NCBI RefSeq assembly: GCF_004916975.1
Contig: NZ_STGQ01000001.1
Span: forward strand, 186,001 to 250,000
Direction of reading: 5' to 3'
Source: Paenibacillus dokdonensis
GTDB lineage: Bacteria; Bacillota; Bacilli; Paenibacillales; Paenibacillaceae
Length of the DNA: 64,000 nucleotides
This document shows positions 8,130 through 17,423 of this stretch, piece after piece. Below the pieces are notes generated by a model. It searched no databases. It was not told the DNA's origin and saw only the letters and a program-made list of their open reading frames with translations. The position numbers and the translations under genes are program-made. Every line of letters starts with the position of its first letter. Position 1 is the first letter of the stretch.

Positions 8130-9227
8130 ATGCGCCGGATGTCATGGGTACTCGCCATGATCTTGTGCGTCACCGTCGTATTTGCCGGGTGCGGCAAAAA
8201 GGACGCTGCTTCCGTAGTCAAAGGTTTGAATAACGTTGCCGACACGCTGCAAAGCAAGGAAGGATCCTATAAAGGAATGGGGAAAATGACGCTCTTTACG
8301 GGAGAAAAACCGCAGGAGTACAACATTGAAGTTTGGTATCAGAACCCTTCCTACTACCGGATCAGCCTTACCAACGCTCAAAAGGATGTCACTCAGATCG
8401 TTCTCCGCAATGACGACGGTGTTTTCGTCCTCACGCCCAGCCTGAACAAAAGCTTCCGCTTCAAGAGCGATTGGCCGGAAAATCAAGGGCAGGTTTACCT
8501 GTATCAGACGCTGGTGCAAGGAATCCTGAGTGATAGTACCCGCCAATTTGCCACAGACAAGGACAGTTATGTATTCGATGTTGCAGCCAACTATCACAGC
8601 CAATCTCTGGTTCGCCAGAAAATCTGGCTCAGCAAAGACAATTACGCGCCTAAGCAGGTGCAAGTATCCGATGCTGAAGCTCATGTTATGGTTGAAGTGA
8701 AATTCAGCGAATTCAAATTTGATGCCAAATTCGATAAGGATTCCTTTGATATGAAGCGCAACATGACGGCCTTGGACGATCCTACGCTGGGAACGGTCAT
8801 GCAGGTGGATGAGAATGGTAATCCGATTTCGGCTGACGATCCGAAGGCTGAAGGCGCCTCGGCTGCAGCACCGAAGGAGCTTGGGGACTTTGGAATGATC
8901 GTTCCTGTCTACCTTCCGGATGGGGTCGAGAATAAAGACACCAATAAAATGGAGAATAGTGAAAATCATACGGTCATCCTCCGCTATGATGGAACATATC
9001 AGTACACCATTATGGAGTCGCGTTCGCAGGACAAGGCGGTTTTCTCGCTGGCATCGGGAACGGTGGTTGATCTCGGGTTTACGTCAGCGCTCCTCACAGG
9101 AGATGATCAAAAAACGCTGACCTGGATGAATGATGACGGCATTGAGTTCCGTATTACCAGTGCAAATCTTCCAGTTGATGAAATGACGAAAATTGCCGCG
9201 TCTTTACAGGAACAAACGGGTAAATAA
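8130..9227 (+). CDS. ydcC: LolA-like lipoprotein, YdcC/GerS type
   Basis: A 365-residue lipoprotein. Start ATG 8130 follows AAAGGGG and gives the signal 'MRRMSWVLAMILCVTVVFAGC' split at the lipobox FAGC. The mature N-terminal part has the LolA/LppX-like beta barrel expected of YdcC ('YNIEVWYQNPSYYRIS', 'GVFVLTPSLNKSFRF', 'KIWLSKDNYAPKQVQV'). The C-terminal 110 residues form a second domain after an Ala/Pro/acidic linker near residue 250. In B. subtilis ydcC precedes alr, as here, and related GerS proteins act in spore cortex or germination. The exact role of YdcC is not settled; envelope function during sporulation is an inference from family and synteny. Confidence 0.8.
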   Translation: MRRMSWVLAMILCVTVVFAGCGKKDAASVVKGLNNVADTLQSKEGSYKGMGKMTLFTGEKPQEYNIEVWYQNPSYYRISLTNAQKDVTQIVLRNDDGVFVLTPSLNKSFRFKSDWPENQGQVYLYQTLVQGILSDSTRQFATDKDSYVFDVAANYHSQSLVRQKIWLSKDNYAPKQVQVSDAEAHVMVEVKFSEFKFDAKFDKDSFDMKRNMTALDDPTLGTVMQVDENGNPISADDPKAEGASAAAPKELGDFGMIVPVYLPDGVENKDTNKMENSENHTVILRYDGTYQYTIMESRSQDKAVFSLASGTVVDLGFTSALLTGDDQKTLTWMNDDGIEFRITSANLPVDEMTKIAASLQEQTGK

Positions 9228-9519
9228 TACAAAGTAGGCGGATTCCCGAGTTGTTAGAGCTGATTCCTCTACAATGAAGGCCTCCGCCTGTTTATCTTCT
9301 GACGCTGTGTGGTATGGTAAACCCGCCCCAATCCGGCCAGCTGTGGTTCATTGACAGTGGCCTTCTCGAACATTACGATTAATGAGCGAGTTATATAGAA
9401 TGAACTAAAGCCAAGTCACGGTTGCAGAGCACAGAACTGATCGCAATCAAGTGATAAGTCATATCAGACTTTAGTCCAATCTATGTAGGTGTAAAACGTA
9501 AGAGAAGGTGACTGAAAAA

Positions 9520-10713
9520 ATGCAAGTTCAATATAGAGCTACACAAGCGGAAATAAATCTGGATCATTTGCGTGCCAATTATGAGGCATTCCGCCAGGCA
9601 CTTCCTGAAGAAATGCTGCTGCTGGCTTGTGTCAAAGCAGATGCTTACGGACACGGTGCTGTAGAAATGGCGCGGGAGCTGGAGCGAGCGGGCGCGGACT
9701 ATCTGAGCGTGGCTTTTCTGGATGAAGCGATTCAGCTTCGCCAGGCAGGCGTTAAGATTCCTGTGCTTGTACTCGGATACACACCACCTGAAGGCGTTCA
9801 GGCAGCCTGGGAGCATCAGGTAACCTTGACGGTGTTTAGCCAAGATGTGCTTGACACCATTAAGGGGCTTCCGGCAGAAAGCCTGAAGCGTCCTTTGAAG
9901 CTGCACATCAAGATCGACAGCGGTATGGGCAGATTGGGACTTCTTCCTGGTGAAGCCGCCATTTCTTTTATCGAAAAGGCTCTGGCATTGCCGCAGGCTG
10001 AGGTGGAGGGAATGTTTACCCATTTTTCCAAGGCGGATGAAGAAGATAAAAGCTATACACTGGAGCAATACCGGCGTTTTACAAGCGTAGTGGTCGCACT
10101 GAAAGAGAGAGGCATCAGCCTCCCGATTATACATACGGGAAACAGTGCCGCCGCGATTGACACTCCAGAGCTGTCGTTCAACATGGTCCGCATCGGAATC
10201 AGCATGTATGGACTATACCCTTCGGAAGAGGTTAATCGGCAAAAGGTGGCGCTGACCCCGGTATTGACGCTAAAGACACAGGTGGCATTTGTTAAAACGC
10301 TTCCGCCTCATTGGGGCGTCAGTTACGGCGCGAGGTATGTGACGGATGCGGAGGAAACCATTGCCACGCTTCCGATTGGCTATGCGGATGGATATTCCCG
10401 AATGCTAAGCGGTAAAGCGGAGGTATTGATCCGCGGCCGCCGCGTTCCCGTCGTCGGAACGATTTGCATGGACCAGTGTATGGTAACGCTGCAATCTTTT
10501 GCTGAAGAAGCAGAAGAAATTCAAGCCGGCGAAGAGGTTGTACTCATCGGTCAGCAGTCTGGCGCAAGTATTTCGGCAGATGAGCTGGCATTCTGGCTCG
10601 GTACCATTCACTATGAAGTCATCTGTATGATTGCTAACCGGATTCCCCGCCTTTATATACGAAACGGGGCCCCGTACACCCTGATCAATCCTTTGATCAG
10701 CGAAGCACACTAA
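9520..10713 (+). CDS. alr: Alanine racemase
   Basis: A 397-residue PLP-dependent racemase making D-alanine for peptidoglycan and teichoic acid from L-alanine. The PLP lysine is K39 in 'LLACVKADAYGHGA'. The second catalytic base is the tyrosine of 'GVSYGARYV'. 'HTGNSAA' and 'MVRIGISMYGLYP' of the TIM barrel and the C-terminal beta domain motif 'GTICMDQCMV' are all intact. ATG 9520 is preferred to GTG 9508 because AGAAGG is well spaced only for the ATG. Order ydcC-alr-ndoAI-ndoA matches B. subtilis. The 292 bases before it hold a weak long-loop inverted repeat (AGGCGGA 9236 / TCCGCCT 9283) that may terminate the preceding gene. Confidence 0.96.
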   Translation: MQVQYRATQAEINLDHLRANYEAFRQALPEEMLLLACVKADAYGHGAVEMARELERAGADYLSVAFLDEAIQLRQAGVKIPVLVLGYTPPEGVQAAWEHQVTLTVFSQDVLDTIKGLPAESLKRPLKLHIKIDSGMGRLGLLPGEAAISFIEKALALPQAEVEGMFTHFSKADEEDKSYTLEQYRRFTSVVVALKERGISLPIIHTGNSAAAIDTPELSFNMVRIGISMYGLYPSEEVNRQKVALTPVLTLKTQVAFVKTLPPHWGVSYGARYVTDAEETIATLPIGYADGYSRMLSGKAEVLIRGRRVPVVGTICMDQCMVTLQSFAEEAEEIQAGEEVVLIGQQSGASISADELAFWLGTIHYEVICMIANRIPRLYIRNGAPYTLINPLISEAH

Positions 10714-10933
10714 ACTGGATATAACCTTTTGTTAGGAGCAGAAGGAATAACTTGCATACATCTCGAATATAGAATTGTGACGAGATTGTCTGTACGGAAA
10801 TGCCGACTGTAGTTTATAATGGAATGCAGCATACCTGATATACCTTCGGCATATATATTCCTTTGTATAAATTTCCTTGAATAAAGTTATACTGGTGCAC
10901 AAGGGTGTGAAGGTTGTGGGGGTGGAAGAAAAG

Positions 10934-11215
10934 GTGGCTAATATGCAGAATACCAAAAGAATTATGATCAGCTTGCCGGATCATCTTTTGCAGGAAGTGG
11001 ATGGCATCGTTGCTATGGAGAATTCCAACCGCAGTGAACTTATCAGGCAGGCCATGAAGCTGTATTTGCATGAACGGAAGAAGCGTTATATCCGTGAATC
11101 CATGCAGCGTGGCTATATGGAAATGGCCAAAATTAATTTGACCATGGCCTCTGAAGCGTTTCATGCAGAGGAAGATGCAGACAGCACTCTAGGCCGCTTA
11201 GTGAGCGGGGTGTAG
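10934..11215 (+). CDS. ndoAI: Antitoxin EndoAI (MazE family, ribbon-helix-helix)
   Basis: A small antitoxin that binds and blocks the EndoA RNase and represses its own promoter. The ribbon is 'TKRIMISLPDHLLQEVD', the helices 'NRSELIRQAMKLYLHERKK', and the C-terminal toxin-binding segment 'RGYMEMAKINLTMASEA' is nearly the B. subtilis sequence. The frame extends upstream, with GTG at 10922 and 10934 and ATG at 10943 as candidates. I chose GTG 10934 (93 residues), the size of B. subtilis EndoAI, preceded by GGGGGTGG; ATG 10943 remains possible. The toxin gene follows after 3 bases. Confidence 0.9.
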   Translation: MANMQNTKRIMISLPDHLLQEVDGIVAMENSNRSELIRQAMKLYLHERKKRYIRESMQRGYMEMAKINLTMASEAFHAEEDADSTLGRLVSGV

Positions 11216-11218
11216 ACA

Positions 11219-11569
11219 TTGATCGTAAAACGCGGCGACGTTTTTTTTGCGGATCTTTCACCCGTTGTTGGTTCTGAACAAGGTGGAGTGAGACCGGTGC
11301 TGATCATTCAGAATGATATCGGCAACCGCTTTAGTCCTACGGTAATCGTGGCGGCTATTACGGCCCAGATTCAAAAAGCCAAACTGCCGACGCATGTAGA
11401 AATTGATGCGGCTTCGCATGGTTTTGACAGGGACTCTGTTATATTGCTGGAGCAAATCCGAACCATTGATAAGCAGAGGCTGACGGACAAAATCACCCAC
11501 CTGGACGAAGAAACGATGAAAAAAGTGGATGATTCTCTGCAGATCAGTCTTAGCTTGATCGACTTTTAA
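11219..11569 (+). CDS. ndoA: Endoribonuclease toxin EndoA (MazF family)
   Basis: A 116-residue sequence-specific mRNA interferase; the B. subtilis enzyme cleaves at UACAU. It is nearly identical in long blocks to NdoA: '[19 protein letters not shown]', '[18 protein letters not shown]', '[18 protein letters not shown]'. The conserved Arg in GVRPVL and Thr in VAAIT form the active site. The start is TTG 11219, three bases after the antitoxin stop, keeping toxin translation tied to antitoxin. In B. subtilis the sigB operon follows ndoA; here the unit ends in a strong terminator and an alpha-galactosidase gene follows instead. Confidence 0.96.
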   Translation: MIVKRGDVFFADLSPVVGSEQGGVRPVLIIQNDIGNRFSPTVIVAAITAQIQKAKLPTHVEIDAASHGFDRDSVILLEQIRTIDKQRLTDKITHLDEETMKKVDDSLQISLSLIDF

Positions 11570-11587
11570 CCATGAACGTGCAAAAGT

Positions 11588-11620
11588 AAAGGCGTGCCCC
11601 GGGGCACGCCTTTTGTCTTT
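11588..11620 (+). terminator. Rho-independent terminator of the alr-mazEF unit
   Basis: A perfect hairpin, AAAGGCGTGCCCC pairing with GGGGCACGCCTTT, followed by a T-rich tail. Confidence 0.92.
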
Positions 11621-11769
11621 TCTCTTGCTGTGTGGTTGCTTTTAAAATGTCACATAAGTCCATTGTATCCGATGCTTGATCCATGTAACTTTATAGTAAC
11701 CAATAAAGAGCGGACAAGGCGGGGGATACCCGGCTGAAAATCATTCCGCTTAAGCATACGGAGGGAATT

Positions 11770-13962
11770 ATGGGAATTTATATCGATTCACAGCAGCAGC
11801 TGTTCCATTTGCAAACGAAAGGCTCAAGCTATGTATTTCAGATTCTTCCTTCCGGCTACGCGGCACATTTGTATTATGGCAAGCGGCTGCGTGCAGGCGA
11901 TCTCAGCTGGCTGCTGGTATCACAGGAGCGTTGTTCATTCAGCCCGAATCCGGTACCTGAAGACCGCAGTATATCACTGGATACCCTGCCACAGGAGCTG
12001 CCAGTGTATGGAACCAGCGACTATCGCCATCCCCTGCTTCAGGCGAGACTTGAGGACGGCACGACCATTACGGAATTCAAATATGTATCGCATCGCATGG
12101 AGCAGGGAAAACCGGGGCTAGAGGGTCTTCCTGCTGTATATGTGGAACGTGAAAGTGAAGCAGAGACCTTAGTGCTGAATATGCAGGATCTGGCTTCAGG
12201 ACTCCATGTAGAGCTAATTTATGCGGTGCTGGAAGATTATGATGCCATCACACGGTCGATGCGTATCGTTAATGACAGCGGAGCAAGCATAGAGCTTCTG
12301 CGTGCGCTCAGCGCGAGCGTGGATTTTCCGCATATGGATTATGAGTGGCTGCAGCTGTCCGGCGCTTGGACTCGCGAGCGTGATGTCATCCGCCGTCCGT
12401 TGGCATACGGCATACAGGCCGTGGAAAGCCGCCGCGGTTCGAGCAGTCATCAACAGAATCCGTTCGCAGCACTGCTTTCACCGGGAACGGATGAGGATCA
12501 TGGCGAGGTCTACGGCTTCAGTCTGGTATACAGCGGCAGCTTTATTGCACAGGCTGAAGTGGATCAATTCCGGACGACCAGATTGTCGATCGGCATCAAT
12601 CCATTTGACTTTACATGGCTGCTTGAACCGGGGGAGTCCTTTCAGACACCGGAAACAGTGATGGTGTATTCTGCAGGAGGTCTTGGAGGCATGTCCCGGA
12701 CGTATCATAAGCTGTACCGCGAGCGGTTGGCGCGAGGGGAGTTCCGTGACAAGGAACGTCCCGTGCTTGTCAACAACTGGGAAGCAACGTATTTCAATTT
12801 CAACGCAGAAAAAATTGAAAACATTGCGAAGGCCGGACAAGAGCTGGGCATTGAGCTGTTCGTGCTGGATGACGGCTGGTTCGGGCGGCGGGACCGTGAT
12901 AATTCCTCGCTTGGAGACTGGGTTGTCGATTTGAATAAGCTGCCGGATGGATTGGATGATTTGGTGGAAAGAGTGAATCACCTGGGAATGCAGTTCGGCT
13001 TATGGTTTGAACCGGAAATGGTATCGCCGGACAGTGATCTATACCGCATGCATCCAGACTGGTGTCTCCATGTTCCCGGGCGTCGGCGTACGGAAGGCAG
13101 ACAGCAGCTTATTCTTGATTTTTCCAGACAAGACGTCAGGGATGAGATCGTCCGGATGATCGGTAATATCCTAAGCAGTGCGCCGATTACGTATGTAAAA
13201 TGGGACATGAACCGTAATATGACGGAGATTGGCTCGGCTTTACTGCCGCCGCAGCGGCAGCGGGAGACAGCCCACCGTTATATGCTCGGACTCTATGAAG
13301 TTATGGAGCGCATTACAACGGCATTCCCTCATATCTTGTTTGAAAGCTGTTCCGGAGGCGGTGGACGCTTTGACCCTGGTATGTTGTTTTATATGCCTCA
13401 GACTTGGACAAGCGATAATACGGATGCGGTCGCCCGTCTGAGAATTCAGTATGGTACCAGTCTTGTATATCCGGTCAGCTCGATCGGCTCCCATGTGTCT
13501 GCAGTTCCCAACCATCAGGTCAAACGTACAACGCCGCTTGATATGCGCGGTCTGGTGGCGATGTCGGGGAACTTCGGTTATGAGCTGGATTTAACGCGGT
13601 TTAGCGATGAGGAGAAGGAGGCTGTCAAAGAGCAGGTCGCCTTATACAAGGAGATCCGCGGACTGGTGCAGTTTGGGCTCCATTACCGGCTGCTCAGTCC
13701 TTTTGAAGGCAATGAGACCGCATGGATGTTTGTGGCTGAAGATGGTAGTGAAGCGGCTGTATTCTATTTCCGTGTGTTGTCTGAATCCAATGCGCCTTTA
13801 AGCCGGCTGAAATTGAAAGGACTTGATCCGGACGCAGATTATTCAATCCTTGGGAACAATGGAGTTTTCGGCGGAGATGCTCTGATGTATGCCGGTATTT
13901 CGGTTGGAGAAGATCGGGGAGATTTTCACAGCGAGCTGTTCCGTCTGAAAAGAATGCAGTAA
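11770..13962 (+). CDS. Alpha-galactosidase, GH36
   Basis: A 730-residue cytoplasmic glycosidase that releases alpha-1,6-linked galactose from raffinose-type sugars or galactomannan fragments. The N-terminal beta-sandwich (about 1-330) is followed by a TIM barrel. The catalytic nucleophile is D479 in 'YVKWDMNRNM' and the acid/base is D549 in 'TSDNTDAVAR', the same positions as in the characterised Geobacillus enzyme as far as I recall. 'FVLDDGWFG' and 'ESCSGGGGRFDPG' are also intact. RBS GGAGGG lies 5 bases before ATG. It has no sugar transporter beside it and is apparently monocistronic, standing where B. subtilis has the sigB operon. Confidence 0.93.
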   Translation: MGIYIDSQQQLFHLQTKGSSYVFQILPSGYAAHLYYGKRLRAGDLSWLLVSQERCSFSPNPVPEDRSISLDTLPQELPVYGTSDYRHPLLQARLEDGTTITEFKYVSHRMEQGKPGLEGLPAVYVERESEAETLVLNMQDLASGLHVELIYAVLEDYDAITRSMRIVNDSGASIELLRALSASVDFPHMDYEWLQLSGAWTRERDVIRRPLAYGIQAVESRRGSSSHQQNPFAALLSPGTDEDHGEVYGFSLVYSGSFIAQAEVDQFRTTRLSIGINPFDFTWLLEPGESFQTPETVMVYSAGGLGGMSRTYHKLYRERLARGEFRDKERPVLVNNWEATYFNFNAEKIENIAKAGQELGIELFVLDDGWFGRRDRDNSSLGDWVVDLNKLPDGLDDLVERVNHLGMQFGLWFEPEMVSPDSDLYRMHPDWCLHVPGRRRTEGRQQLILDFSRQDVRDEIVRMIGNILSSAPITYVKWDMNRNMTEIGSALLPPQRQRETAHRYMLGLYEVMERITTAFPHILFESCSGGGGRFDPGMLFYMPQTWTSDNTDAVARLRIQYGTSLVYPVSSIGSHVSAVPNHQVKRTTPLDMRGLVAMSGNFGYELDLTRFSDEEKEAVKEQVALYKEIRGLVQFGLHYRLLSPFEGNETAWMFVAEDGSEAAVFYFRVLSESNAPLSRLKLKGLDPDADYSILGNNGVFGGDALMYAGISVGEDRGDFHSELFRLKRMQ

Positions 13963-14005
13963 TAGGAAAATGGGATCGGTAGTGTAAAAAGACTGTAAAG
14001 GACGA

Positions 14006-14043
14006 GCCTTGCTCCGGATATTCCGGCGCAGGGCCTTTTTGTG
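14006..14043 (+). terminator. Rho-independent terminator of the alpha-galactosidase gene
   Basis: GCCTTGC / GCAGGGC with inner CCGG-ATATT-CCGG, followed by TTTTTGTG. Confidence 0.8.
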
Positions 14044-14171
14044 TTATTGCCAAATTACCAGGCAGAATAAGGGTAAAATCACTCATGGAAGAAGCTTCTG
14101 CCATCATTGTTTGCCTCTTCCAAAGATGCCCGCTGGAAAAGTAGGCAAAAGTTTGTGATAATATACAAGAA

Positions 14172-14212
14172 CCAAGCTTCACTTTTTAGAATAAAATCTA
14201 AATTTTGCTTGG
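14172..14212. repeat. Inverted repeat in the tex upstream region
   Basis: CCAAGC (14172) pairs with GCTTGG (14207) and TTTAGA with TCTAAA inside it. It lies in the 411-base gap between the alpha-galactosidase and tex genes. Besides this and the terminator at 14006 I see only AT-rich sequence there, including a possible -10 (TAATAT near 14158). Function unknown; possible tex leader hairpin. Confidence 0.35.
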
Positions 14213-14373
14213 CGTTTCAACTGAACTCCGAATCGATGAAATGACGACGGAGATAGAAATTTAACATAACGAAAATGAAATGTATGGAATGCTCTAATAA
14301 ACGAACGTTATATACCAGACTTTGCACTATTCACGCATAACAAGCGACTGATACGGGGAAAAGAGGGATTTTT

Positions 14374-16584
14374 ATGACAGAAAAGGTAGTTGTGGAAATG
14401 AATACGGAAGAACAGAAGGCCAAGGAACAGGAACGCATTGTTCAGCAGACAGCGAAGGAATTGCAGCTTTCACTGAAACAGATCCGCACGACGGTTGAGC
14501 TGCTGGATGAAGGCAACACGATTCCTTTTATCGCACGTTACCGTAAGGAAATGACCGGGGAATTGGATGAGAACCAGCTGCGGGATATTGAGGAACGGGT
14601 GAACTATCTGCGCAATCTGGAGGAACGCAAGCGTGAAGTTATCCGGATTATCGATGAGCAGGGTAAGCTGACGGGAGAGCTGAAGTCGTCTATTGAGAAG
14701 GCGGTCAAGCTGCAGGAAGTGGAGGATTTGTACCGTCCTTACCGTCAAAAGCGCAAAACCCGCGCCAGTGTAGCCAAGGAAAAAGGGCTGGAACCGCTCG
14801 CAAACTGGATTATGGGGCAGCCGAAGCAAGGTGACCTGCAACAGGAAGCCTCCAAATACGTGGACGCCGATAAAGGCGTTGAGAGCTCGGATGAAGCCAT
14901 TGCCGGAGCGATGGATATTCTGGCTGAAAATATTGCGGATGACGCGACAATCCGTTCCTGGGTCCGCCGGTATACGATGGATCATGCCATGCTGACCTCG
15001 GAAGCGAAGGATGCGGAGCAGGAATCCGTGTATGAAAACTACTACAGCTACCGGGAGCTTGCCAAAAAAATGCCTCCTCACCGGATCTTGGCCATTAACC
15101 GCGGCGAACGCGAAAATATACTGAAGGTAGGCCTTGAAGTATCGTCCGATCCGATTCATCATTTTATGGCACGTCAGATTGTTAAGGGCTCTTCCATAGT
15201 AGAAACAGTATTAACAGCAGTGATAGAAGATGCTTATAAACGTCTGATTGCCCCTTCAATTGAAAGGGAAATTCGCGCGGAATTAACGGAAAAGGGAGAA
15301 AATCAGGCCATTTCCATCTTTTCCGGCAATTTGCGGAGTCTCCTGCTGCAGCCCCCGGTAAAAGGCAGATGCGTGTTGGGCGTAGATCCGGCCTTCCGGA
15401 CCGGCTGTAAGCTGGCTGTCGTTGATGATACGGGGAAGCTGCTCGAAGTAGCGGTGACTTATCCGACGCCACCGAACAACAAGCGGAGAGAGGCGGCCGA
15501 GAAGTTCCGCGAGCTGATCACCAAATACGGGATTCAGTTGATCGTTATTGGCAATGGTACGGCCTCCAGAGAAACCGAGCAGTTTGTGGCAGAAGTCATT
15601 GGTGATCTGAGCGATCTGAACCTGTCTTATCTGATCGTTAACGAAGCGGGAGCAAGTGTGTACTCGGCTTCCAAGCTGGCACAGGAGGAGTTTCCGGAGC
15701 TTGATGTTGCTGAGCGGAGTGCGGTTTCCATCGCGCGCCGGGTGCAGGATCCGCTCGCGGAGCTGGTTAAGATCGAACCGAAGGCCATCGGTGTCGGACA
15801 ATATCAGCATGATGTATCGCAAAAGCATCTGGACGAAAGCCTGAAGGCAGTCGTAGAGTCTGCCGTTAACCATGTTGGTGTAGATGTGAATACAGCATCA
15901 CCTTCGCTGCTGTCCTATGTGGCAGGGGTTAACGCGACCATAGCCAAAAACATTGTAAAATACCGTGATTCGAACGGTAAATTCAGCAGCCGCAAGCAGC
16001 TGCAAAGCGTACCGCGCCTCGGCGCTAAAACCTATGAGCAGTGCATCGGCTTCATGCGTATTTCGGAAGGGGATAACCCGCTGGACCGCACACCGATTCA
16101 CCCGGAATCCTACACGGTCGTAGATCGTTTGTTCAAGGAGCTCGGGATCGGTATGGATAAGCTTGGAACAAGAGAGCTGTCGGATTTGCTGGCTCAGCAG
16201 CATGTGGAGCAGTTAGCTAACGCGCTTGACGTTGGCGTGCCGACGCTTCGTGATATTCTGGAGAGTCTGCAGCGTCCGGGCCGTGACCCGCGTGAAGAGC
16301 TTCCGCTCCCTATTTTCCGGACAGATGTGCTCAAAATCGAGGATTTGATGCCGGGCATGGAGCTGCAGGGAACGGTACGTAACGTCATCGACTTCGGCGC
16401 GTTTGTGGATATCGGTATCAAGAGTGACGGCCTCGTACATATTTCACAGCTCAGTGAAGGATATGTTAAGCATCCGATGGACGTTGTATCCGTCGGGGAT
16501 AATGTGACTGTCTGGGTACTGAATGTGGATTTGAAAAAGGGCCGTGTCGGACTTACGATGCGTCAGCCGAAGGATCAGCAGTAA
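14374..16584 (+). CDS. tex: Tex-family RNA-binding transcription accessory protein
   Basis: A 736-residue cytoplasmic protein (YdcI in B. subtilis). Domains in order: Tex N-terminal helical region (about 15-200, 'FIARYRKEMTGELDE'), YqgF/RNase-H-like fold ('CVLGVDPAFRTGCKLAVVD', about 332-460), helix-hairpin-helix pair ('NTASPSLLSYVAGVN', 'VPRLGAKTYEQCIGF', about 500-560), and a C-terminal S1 domain ('GTVRNVIDFGAFVDIGIKS', about 655-732). It binds nucleic acid and influences transcription and stress survival in several bacteria. AGAGGG precedes the ATG. It is followed by a bidirectional terminator; cmpA and the SprT-like gene, its neighbours in B. subtilis, lie 1.4-2.6 kb downstream. Confidence 0.95.
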   Translation: MTEKVVVEMNTEEQKAKEQERIVQQTAKELQLSLKQIRTTVELLDEGNTIPFIARYRKEMTGELDENQLRDIEERVNYLRNLEERKREVIRIIDEQGKLTGELKSSIEKAVKLQEVEDLYRPYRQKRKTRASVAKEKGLEPLANWIMGQPKQGDLQQEASKYVDADKGVESSDEAIAGAMDILAENIADDATIRSWVRRYTMDHAMLTSEAKDAEQESVYENYYSYRELAKKMPPHRILAINRGERENILKVGLEVSSDPIHHFMARQIVKGSSIVETVLTAVIEDAYKRLIAPSIEREIRAELTEKGENQAISIFSGNLRSLLLQPPVKGRCVLGVDPAFRTGCKLAVVDDTGKLLEVAVTYPTPPNNKRREAAEKFRELITKYGIQLIVIGNGTASRETEQFVAEVIGDLSDLNLSYLIVNEAGASVYSASKLAQEEFPELDVAERSAVSIARRVQDPLAELVKIEPKAIGVGQYQHDVSQKHLDESLKAVVESAVNHVGVDVNTASPSLLSYVAGVNATIAKNIVKYRDSNGKFSSRKQLQSVPRLGAKTYEQCIGFMRISEGDNPLDRTPIHPESYTVVDRLFKELGIGMDKLGTRELSDLLAQQHVEQLANALDVGVPTLRDILESLQRPGRDPREELPLPIFRTDVLKIEDLMPGMELQGTVRNVIDFGAFVDIGIKSDGLVHISQLSEGYVKHPMDVVSVGDNVTVWVLNVDLKKGRVGLTMRQPKDQQ

Positions 16585-16597
16585 AAAAACATAATAA

Positions 16598-16635
16598 AAA
16601 GCCCCTTTTCTAAATTGTAAAAGAAGGGGGGCTTA
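16598..16635. terminator. Bidirectional terminator between tex and the CGNR gene
   Basis: AAGCCCCTTTTCT pairs with AGAAGGGG(GG)CTT; A-runs on the left and T-rich sequence on the right serve the convergent genes on both strands. Confidence 0.75.
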
Positions 16636-16651
16636 TTCAAATATACGTTGT

Positions 16652-17233
16652 TTATTTATCATTTGCGGTGTCCGGATTAACGGTGGTTGAGTCTGACAGC
16701 TTCTTTTTGGCCCGGAACCGCCGTACCTTCATCAGGTTTCCGCACATTTTATCATCGCAGTACCGCTTTGAGCGGTTGCGTGTGTCATCATAATATACCC
16801 ATAGGCAGTCCGGATTGTCGCAAATGCGGATTCTGGACAACTCGCCCTTCTCCAAGGTGGACGCAAAGGAGGCTGAAATTTCAGCCATAACCTGCGTCCA
16901 ATTGGTGTTTGCAGGAATATAGGAGATATGGATGCCATGTTCGGATGTGCTTAACTTGCGTATCACTGGTGACTTTCCCATCCAGAGATTAAGATGGTCG
17001 ATATGGTTAGCTGTAACAGCTTCTCCGGATGTAATATGACGGATCAGCGCAAGCAGGAAGGAGCGCAGCTCTTTCAGTTCGTTCATTTCCCTATCGCCCG
17101 GAAGGTCGGTTGCGGTAATCCGGTCCTGTTGCATAAACCAACGGAGCCATTCTTCTTGATCAAGACGGTCTTCGGAGCGCCCGCTGCCCCGCCAATCATG
17201 CCATTCACTATTTACAAAATCATCCCAGAGCAT
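16652..17233 (-). CDS. CGNR zinc-finger / ABATE-domain protein
   Basis: A 193-residue putative regulator. The N-terminal 130 residues match the ABATE-type stress-sensing fold ('LRSFLLALIRHITSGEAVTANHIDHLN' region). The C-terminus is a CGNR zinc finger: 'CDNPDCLWVYYDDTRN' followed by 'RYCDDKMCGNLMKVRRFRA', with four cysteines and the C-G-N of the family (the final R of the name replaced by L here). Such proteins are predicted DNA-binding transcription factors; few have been studied. RBS AAAGGATG precedes the ATG. It is monocistronic and convergent with tex. Confidence 0.85.
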   Translation of the reverse strand: MLWDDFVNSEWHDWRGSGRSEDRLDQEEWLRWFMQQDRITATDLPGDREMNELKELRSFLLALIRHITSGEAVTANHIDHLNLWMGKSPVIRKLSTSEHGIHISYIPANTNWTQVMAEISASFASTLEKGELSRIRICDNPDCLWVYYDDTRNRSKRYCDDKMCGNLMKVRRFRAKKKLSDSTTVNPDTANDK

Positions 17234-17371
17234 TCGAGGTCATCCTTTCTATAGCAACATTGTAACAAACCATGGTTCGCTTTTGCTATCTTGCGGGAGT
17301 GGTGAGAGACCGGGAGAGGATGGTTTATTGGATGCTGCTTGTACCTGGAAAATAGTTGTGCTATTGTTTGC

Positions 17372-17402
17372 GTAACTACCTTAACATGTTTAAGGTAGTT
17401 AC
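17372..17402. promoter_or_regulatory. Perfect 13-bp inverted repeat before the DinB-like gene (candidate operator)
   Basis: GTAACTACCTTAA (17372-17384) and TTAAGGTAGTTAC (17390-17402) are exact reverse complements around a 5-base spacer. It ends 8 bases before the GGGAGG ribosome site. No T-run follows, so it is not a terminator. It has the form of an operator for a dimeric repressor or of a translational hairpin. Confidence 0.5.
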
Positions 17403-17423
17403 TTAAAACGGGAGGCGATTAGG

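Noticed and set aside
14470..15162. Long minus-strand frame inside tex
   Set aside because: Mirror of a highly coding plus-strand gene; typical GC-biased shadow.
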